This document shows positions 58,957 through 64,000 of a stretch of 64,000 nucleotides of DNA, piece after piece. A program made the position numbers and the translations under genes. The stretch covers positions 1,798,001-1,862,000 of the forward strand of contig CBDANJ010000008.1 of assembly GCA_965197545.1 (NCBI GenBank). Direction: 5' to 3'. Positions within the stretch are counted from its first letter, which is position 1, and each line of letters begins with the position of its first letter. The stretch comes from CATOSP01 sp965197545 (GTDB lineage Bacteria > Chloroflexota > Dehalococcoidia > Lucifugimonadales > UBA3495). A model generated the notes under the pieces. It was not told the origin of the DNA. It searched no databases and worked only from the letters and a program-made list of their open reading frames with translations.

Positions 58957-60297
58957 TCAGACCCAGGCCAGAGGATTGTGCAAACGCCGGGGCATCCGCG
59001 TGCGATGACCCCGGCGCCTCTGGTAAGTCTCGGTAATAGTTAGCGCCAACTTGCCAGGGTCGTGCCTGGTGGGCTGGTCTTCGTTGATGACGTCCGCCAA
59101 GACGCACTCCGCCAGGTCGTTCCAGGCCGGTTCAGGCCTGACCAATTTGAACGCCTCTTCCCGCTCGCCGTCCAGCAGATTGTTGTTTGCGACAACGATG
59201 TCCACCGACGCGTGTCCGGCGTAATGCCTGATTACGTCCACGTAGTCCGGAACGGCGAACCCGTCGGTTTCCCCCGGCTGGCTTGCCACGTTGCACACGA
59301 GCATCTTTAGGGCTCCGGTCGAGCCCACGGCGGACGCTATACCGCTAATCAGGAGATTGGGGACCACGCTGGTGAAGAGGCTGCCGGGCCCCAGTATTAG
59401 CAGGTCCGCCTCGGCGATAGCCTCGATCGCTTCCGGGTGGGGTGGGGCGTCGCTGGGCGCCAGGGACACCAGGCGCAAGTGTTCTTTAGAGGTCCCAACC
59501 TCGGTCTCCCCAACCAACCTTTGGCCCGAAATGGTCCTTCCGACAAGGGTGACATTGCTGGAGGTGGAAGGCACCACCTTGCCGCGGATCGCCAGTAGCT
59601 GCCCCGCGATCTCCACGCCCTTGTAGAAGTCTCCACCGATGTTCGCCAGCGCGGCGATGAGAATGTTGCCGAAGCTGTGTCCGTCCAACTGGCCGTTGGT
59701 TGAGAACCGGTAGTCCATCAACTCCTGCATAACCGCTTCCGAGTCTGCAAGCGCCACGAGGCAATTTCGGATGTCCCCCGGGGGCGGCATGTCCAGCTCT
59801 GACCGGAGCCGTCCCGAACTTCCACCGTCGTCGGCGACGGTGACTACGGCGGTGATGTTGGTGGTGTAGTGTTTCAGGCCCCTTAACAGGTTGGGCAGGC
59901 CGCTGCCGCCGCCGATGACGACGATTTTTGGACCGGTGGCCAGCACCTGATCGATGTAGAGGGAATAGATGAGCGGCCCGTGCCGTCTCCGGCTCCGGGC
60001 GCTGGAGAGGGTCTTGTTTAGCATGTACGCCGCGAGGACGGAGAGGGCGAGGCCGATGGCGATGAAGACCCCTCCGCGAAGCTCGTTCGGAGTTTCCCTC
60101 AAGCTGAGGGCCCCGACCAGTGAGTCCAGGCTTGGCCCCAGGGACACCTGAAGGGCGTACAGGATTCCTAGCCCGGTGGCCAGAAGGCCAAATCCGCCGA
60201 TGACCAGCCAGCGCTTAAGGGAAACGCCCAGGCTCAACAGGACCAGGATGCGGGTAGTAAGGGGCAGGTTGGCCAGTGTGGGCTGAATCTCCGCCAT
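58957..60297 (-). CDS. yvcK: YvcK/CofD-like protein (gluconeogenesis factor family)
   Basis: 446 residues. A membrane-anchored N-terminus with two helices (LVIGGFGLLATGLGILYAL, FIAIGLALSVLAAYMLN) precedes the Rossmann-like core: IVVIGGGSGLPNLLRGLKHY, VTVADDGGSSGRLRSELDMP and PGDIRNCLVALADS. YvcK family members bind UDP-sugars and influence peptidoglycan metabolism and carbon-source switching. The N-terminal helices are found in a subset of the family. Confidence 0.88.
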   Translation of the reverse strand: MAEIQPTLANLPLTTRILVLLSLGVSLKRWLVIGGFGLLATGLGILYALQVSLGPSLDSLVGALSLRETPNELRGGVFIAIGLALSVLAAYMLNKTLSSARSRRRHGPLIYSLYIDQVLATGPKIVVIGGGSGLPNLLRGLKHYTTNITAVVTVADDGGSSGRLRSELDMPPPGDIRNCLVALADSEAVMQELMDYRFSTNGQLDGHSFGNILIAALANIGGDFYKGVEIAGQLLAIRGKVVPSTSSNVTLVGRTISGQRLVGETEVGTSKEHLRLVSLAPSDAPPHPEAIEAIAEADLLILGPGSLFTSVVPNLLISGIASAVGSTGALKMLVCNVASQPGETDGFAVPDYVDVIRHYAGHASVDIVVANNNLLDGEREEAFKLVRPEPAWNDLAECVLADVINEDQPTRHDPGKLALTITETYQRRRGHRTRMPRRLHNPLAWV

Positions 60298-60575
60298 AAG
60301 CGCGTTACCGGGAGTTCAAGCGCGAGGCGGTGGGGCAAGGGCTATCGGGAGGGCTTTTCAAACTGGTGAGAATCGGGGCGGACAAGGGGAGTTTGGGACT
60401 GGCTTGGCCCGCGAATTCTACCAACATGTGCGGCATGGAGAGGGAGCCTCAGGGTGGCTGCTGCCTGGGATGTTAGCCACGTGTCCGATGCTTGTCAATC
60501 TCCTGTCCTGACTTGCTTTTCTAGCGCCGGAGCCGATGAACGCTTCAAAAGAGCGTGTGTAGGCGTTGGGCTCGC

Positions 60576-62003
60576 TCACTCCCGGGCAGCCGGGGCGAGC
60601 CGTCTGTGCCACTCCGTGGCCTGTTCGTAGGCATGGGCCGCCTGCAGGATTGTCCCCTCGGCAAAGGGGCGCGCGCCCAGTTGAAGGCCGATGGGCAGGT
60701 TATCTGACGTGAACCCGCCAGGGATGGAAATGGCTGGCAGCGCGGTCAGGGCATAGCAGCCGGTGTAGGCCCGGCGGAAGAAAAACCTGGCCCGCACATC
60801 CTCCGCGCTCTGGAAGCTGGCAGTCAGGTCGGTGTGTCTGGGCGCGGGGTAAGGAGCGGTGGCTGAGACCAGCAGGTCCACATTCTCCAGCGCTTCCATG
60901 AATTGCCGCCTCAGCAATACTCTGGCCCTGGCAGCCCGGTTGTAGATTTTGGCCGGGACCAGTGATGCGGATTGCAATCGAGTCCTGGTGGCTGAGTCCA
61001 GTTCGCCGGGCCGCGTGCGCAGGATATCGTCGCGCGCGCCCGCACCCTCGGTGTCGGCTATGCCCACGAAAATCGCGCCGGCAAGCGATATCAGGGGAAT
61101 GCTCACCTCCTGGATCGTGGCTCCCAGTTGCCTGAACACCTCCAACGACGATTCGACGGCAGACCGGACTTCGTGGTGTACGTCCTCGGTTTCGTGAAGC
61201 TCGCGGATGACGCCGACCCTCAGCCCACCAACCCCGGATTCGAGGCTGGCGGCGTAGTCAGGAACCGGTAGGCCGCTCGTGAAGGGGTCTTTCGGGTCAA
61301 ATCCCGCGATCGCTCTTAGGACCAGGGCGCAGTCGCGGACCGTTTTGGTCATCGGCGCGGCGGCGTCCATAAACCAGCACATCGGGGTCATTCCGTAGCG
61401 GCTTACCCTTGTAAAGGTTGGCCGAAGACCCACCACGCCGCAGTAGGAGGCGGGGCCGCGGCCCGAGCCGCCGGTGTCTTCCCCGACCGACGCGGCGCAG
61501 AGGTGGGCCGAGAGGGCGACGCCGGAGCCCGCGCTTGACTCTCCGGGGGTGCGTTCCAGGTCCCAGGGGTTTCGCGGAATGCCCCATGGAGGGTCCTGGG
61601 TGCCGCCCATCGCCAACTCGCTCAGGTTCAATTTTCCGAGCAGTATCGCCCCGGCGTCCCGCAGCCTGGAAATGACCGTGGCGTCTTCCGAGGGCACGAA
61701 GTCCCTGTAGACCCGTGAACCGTTGGTGGTGAGAATGCCATCGGTCCAAAATTGGTCCTTGACCGCAATGGGCACCCCGAACAGCGGCCCGGAGGCCGTT
61801 CCATCGTCAAGTTGCCGCTCCTGGTGGTCGGCGGCGGCCAGTGCCTCTTCGGAACAGACAGTGATGTAAGCATTGAGGCCGGTGTCAAGCCGGTCGATGC
61901 GGTCCAGGTAGGCTTGTACGACCTCCACCGGAGAGACGTCGCCGTTCACCACCGCAGCGTTGGTCTCGGATGCGGACATCAAGTGGATTCTCTCAGTCGT
62001 CAT
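60576..62003 (-). CDS. Amidase signature family protein (GatA-like)
   Basis: 475 residues. Ser-cisSer-Lys triad: Lys in VPIAVKDQFW, the cis-Ser in RTPGESSAGSGVAL and the nucleophile Ser in GEDTGGSGRGPAS. The phrase GSGRGPASYCGVVGLRPT resembles, but is not identical to, the GatA consensus GSIRQPASFCGVVG, and the residues after it (MTPMCWFMDAAAP) lack the usual GatA wording. It is therefore a general amidase or a divergent GatA. It follows a GatC-like gene by 33 bases. Confidence 0.82.
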   Translation of the reverse strand: MTTERIHLMSASETNAAVVNGDVSPVEVVQAYLDRIDRLDTGLNAYITVCSEEALAAADHQERQLDDGTASGPLFGVPIAVKDQFWTDGILTTNGSRVYRDFVPSEDATVISRLRDAGAILLGKLNLSELAMGGTQDPPWGIPRNPWDLERTPGESSAGSGVALSAHLCAASVGEDTGGSGRGPASYCGVVGLRPTFTRVSRYGMTPMCWFMDAAAPMTKTVRDCALVLRAIAGFDPKDPFTSGLPVPDYAASLESGVGGLRVGVIRELHETEDVHHEVRSAVESSLEVFRQLGATIQEVSIPLISLAGAIFVGIADTEGAGARDDILRTRPGELDSATRTRLQSASLVPAKIYNRAARARVLLRRQFMEALENVDLLVSATAPYPAPRHTDLTASFQSAEDVRARFFFRRAYTGCYALTALPAISIPGGFTSDNLPIGLQLGARPFAEGTILQAAHAYEQATEWHRRLAPAARE

Positions 62004-62036
62004 CTACTAATTCCTTCAACTCCCTGCGGCACGTTT

Positions 62037-62219
62037 CTACTCGCGCTCCGGGAAGACCACGATCGGGTCGATTCCAGACAGGTCCAGGTCCTTGAGATGG
62101 TCTAGCTCGGCGATCAAGCTCCCAAAGCGGTTTGCCACTTCCGGCACCTCGGCCTCGTCTATTTCAATCCCGGCCAGGCGGGCGAGCAGCCGGACCTGGT
62201 CTTCAGGAGAAGTCGTCAT
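62037..62219 (-). CDS. gatC: GatC-like small protein
   Basis: 60 residues from the ATG at 62219, with GAGGTG upstream (a GTG at 62225 is an alternative). VRLLARLAGIEIDEAEVPEV and LDLSGIDPIVVFPE match the GatC helix and the C-terminal loop but are shorter than normal (about 95 residues), lacking the final tail that wraps GatA. Together with the amidase it may form a two-subunit amide hydrolase, or be the A/C part of the amidotransferase whose gatB lies at 33465. Confidence 0.72.
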   Translation of the reverse strand: MTTSPEDQVRLLARLAGIEIDEAEVPEVANRFGSLIAELDHLKDLDLSGIDPIVVFPERE

Positions 62220-62377
62220 ATTCACCTCGGAGTACGTGTTCCGCCATGAACGCCCGGGGTTACCGGCGGAAGACCCTCTTTCGGATTACAATCGTAATAA
62301 TACCTGACGAGCCGTCACAGGAACAGAAGGCGTGGCGGTCCGAGAGACTGGGCGAACCCGGAGGGCCGCCGAATAGT

Positions 62378-63868
62378 ATGGACGCTGTGAAGGGCGCGAT
62401 GGTGATCAGAAAGATGGCGGCGGGGAGAGCGTATGTCTTGGCATGGGTTCTGGCGGGGCTTCTGGCGCTGGGCTCTTTATTGGTTGTGTCCTGCGCGGCT
62501 GATGCTCCGGTAACACCGGCGGGCTCTCCAACGTCCGCGCCCCAATCAACGGAGCCGCCCGCGGACCTGCCGGCATCCCCTACAGCCACGTTGGACCAGC
62601 CCACGGCGATTCCCATGCCGGAGGCCACGAGCGTTCCCACAGAGGCTCCCACGGAAGCTCCCGCGTCAACTTCCGAGCCTCCGCCCACCGTAGCCGTTCC
62701 GGCGGACCGGGCGCGTTTAGGGGACACCGCTTTCGGCTACGCGAGCAGGCTGGTGGAAGACATTGGATCGAGGGCCAGCGCCACCGATGAAGAATTGACG
62801 GCGGCGGAGTACTTGATCGCCCAGTTCAGGGCGATGGGGTATGCCCCAGTATTGCAGGAGTTTTCGGTGGCGTCCTTGGAGAGCAGTCTGGAGTTTAGAG
62901 CGCCCGGGTCCGCCGTGTTCGACGGAGTCAAGACCGTGGCCTTGAGTCATTCCGCCACCGGAGTGGCGACGGCTTCCTTGGAATTCGTGGGGCTGGGCAG
63001 GGAATCGGACTTCGACGCCCTGGACCTGGAAGGCAAGATCGCGCTGATAGAGCGGGGGGAGGTTTCCTTCCAGGACAAGGTAGCCAGGGCCGCAGGAGCG
63101 GGGGTGGAGGCGGCCATAATATTCAACAATCAGCCTGGGAGGTTTCGTGGGACGTTGAGAGAGCGGAGCCAAATCCCCGCCCTGGCGGTCTCTCAAGAAG
63201 ACGGGGCCAAAATCAGGGAAGCCATGTCCGGCGGTCCTGTAGAAGCCAGCGTGGCGTTGGAGCAGTCGGCAGAGCAATCGCGCAATGTGGTTGTGGAAAA
63301 GCCCGGAACGGGAGGCGGCGTGGTCATCGTCGGAGGGCACTATGACACCGTGCCGGACGTCGACGGCGCTAACGACAACGCCTCGGGCACCGCGGCAGTC
63401 CTGACCCTGGCAAAAGAATTGGCGGACCGCTCTTTTCCCTTCACTCTCAGATTCATTGCCTTTGGATCGGAAGAGACGGGGCTGAACGGCAGCAAGCACT
63501 ACGTAAGCGCGCTAACCGAGGACGAGCGGGGCGAGATCAAGGCGATGATTAACCTCGACGTCGTAGGCACAGGTGAGGGGATACGCATTACGGGAGATTC
63601 ATGGCTGACAGGCCACGTCTCCGAGACCGCTGACAGGGAAGGTATCGCCGTCGGCCTGCGTGGTGGGATGCGGGGTGGCAGCAGCGACCATGCCAGCTTC
63701 CGTGAAGCCGGGATTCCGGTGATTTTCTTTTTCGCGGACGATGTGTCCCGGATTCACACGCCCGAAGACACGCTTAAGTATATTGACCCGTCCTTGCTGG
63801 GGGACACAGCCAGCCTTGTGTTGGACCTGCTGGACTCCATGGATAGCCTGCCGGACCACTCCGGGTAA
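62378..63868 (+). CDS. Lipoprotein M28-family zinc aminopeptidase with a PA domain
   Basis: About 496 residues from the ATG at 62378 (GGAGG upstream). A signal helix and lipobox (LGSLLVVSCAADAP) lead into a Pro/Thr/Ser-rich linker, a PA domain (LDLEGKIALIERGEVSFQDK, EAAIIFNNQPGRFRG) and the M28 catalytic domain: VIVGGHYDTVPDVDGANDNA (zinc His and Asp), FIAFGSEETGLNGSKHYV (Glu) and RGGMRGGSSDHASFREAGI with the final HTPEDTL ligand. It would digest peptides outside the cytoplasmic membrane. Confidence 0.92.
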   Translation: MDAVKGAMVIRKMAAGRAYVLAWVLAGLLALGSLLVVSCAADAPVTPAGSPTSAPQSTEPPADLPASPTATLDQPTAIPMPEATSVPTEAPTEAPASTSEPPPTVAVPADRARLGDTAFGYASRLVEDIGSRASATDEELTAAEYLIAQFRAMGYAPVLQEFSVASLESSLEFRAPGSAVFDGVKTVALSHSATGVATASLEFVGLGRESDFDALDLEGKIALIERGEVSFQDKVARAAGAGVEAAIIFNNQPGRFRGTLRERSQIPALAVSQEDGAKIREAMSGGPVEASVALEQSAEQSRNVVVEKPGTGGGVVIVGGHYDTVPDVDGANDNASGTAAVLTLAKELADRSFPFTLRFIAFGSEETGLNGSKHYVSALTEDERGEIKAMINLDVVGTGEGIRITGDSWLTGHVSETADREGIAVGLRGGMRGGSSDHASFREAGIPVIFFFADDVSRIHTPEDTLKYIDPSLLGDTASLVLDLLDSMDSLPDHSG

Positions 63869-63933
63869 TGTCATATTCGATTAGCCTTGGTATACTTAGG
63901 CAAAATTCGCACCCCGGCCATGGGAGGTGTCAC

Positions 63934-64000
63934 ATGAAATGGGCTTCCGCCATATCTGAACACACGGCATTGGAAGACGCCATCAAGGAATGCTGCGCCG
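63934..64000 (+). CDS. FIST-domain protein, 3'-truncated by the window edge
   Basis: Only 22 codons are visible, from the ATG at 63934 with GGGAGGTG upstream: MKWASAISEHTALEDAIKE matches the conserved start of FIST N-domain sensor proteins, which bind small ligands. Too short for firm assignment. Confidence 0.55.
   Translation, partial: MKWASAISEHTALEDAIKECCA

Noticed and set aside
1..64000. tRNA, rRNA or tmRNA genes
   Set aside because: No cloverleaf T-arm plus anticodon arrangement or rRNA-like conserved stretch could be found by eye; small RNAs cannot be excluded.

Overview
The window looks like a chromosomal segment of an uncultivated, GC-rich, aerobic or microaerobic bacterium. The best guess is Chloroflexota, in or near the SAR202/Dehalococcoidia branch. 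This is inferred from several CaiB/BaiF CoA-transferases and luciferase-like flavin monooxygenases (LLM) mixed with amidohydrolase, SDR, VOC and HpcH/HpaI genes, next to ordinary housekeeping genes. No rRNA or tRNA gene was found, so the taxonomy is not proven.

Layout. 1-3641: a truncated CoA-transferase, then pgi and gnd (+). 3667-7270 (-): cupin, NIPSNAP, a GrdE-like protein and a GrdB-like protein whose frame crosses an in-frame UGA followed by a bacterial-type SECIS hairpin, so a selenoprotein. 7348-7997: an aspartyl-protease pair. 8235-13276 (+): a compact defence-type operon (cytosine methyltransferase, GHKL ATPase with a frameshift, unknown protein, DUF6339-like protein, Vsr nuclease) with visibly different codon use. 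13287-29553: a catabolic region of CaiB, LLM, VOC, isochorismatase, MFS, propeller, amidohydrolase, SDR and substrate-binding-protein genes, with three miniature repeat families. 29713-32164: 2-oxoacid dehydrogenase E1 beta and alpha with a small membrane coiled-coil gene between them. 32276-37234: SAM hydrolase, secG, gatB, sucD, sucC. 37869-43420: HpcH/HpaI aldolase, hflC, hflK, ftsH. 44346-45533: three DsrE-like genes. 46102-51480: a nitrogen block with amtB, three tandem 27-residue membrane-peptide genes and two different glutamine synthetases. 51547-64000: Gfo/Idh oxidoreductase, a lipoprotein metalloprotease, pth, ligA, an MFS transporter with a His-rich tail, a YvcK-like protein, amidase with a GatC-like protein, an M28 peptidase and the start of a FIST-domain gene.

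Three parts stand out. (1) The Grd-like cluster keeps the GrdB selenocysteine but has no GrdA, GrdC or GrdD nearby; its GrdE-like partner appears to lack the processing cysteine and its UxxC motif is UxxS. (2) Each tiny membrane-peptide gene has its own promoter carrying 5-bp boxes at an exact 11-bp period, the arrangement known for GlnR operators. The same arrangement precedes amtB. This suggests a nitrogen-starvation regulon with an undescribed membrane micropeptide. (3) The methyltransferase/GHKL/DUF6339/Vsr operon resembles a restriction or defence system without a conventional restriction enzyme.

At least two genes carry single-base frameshifts (GHKL ATPase near 10585, LLM near 17870). 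These could be real decay or assembly errors.
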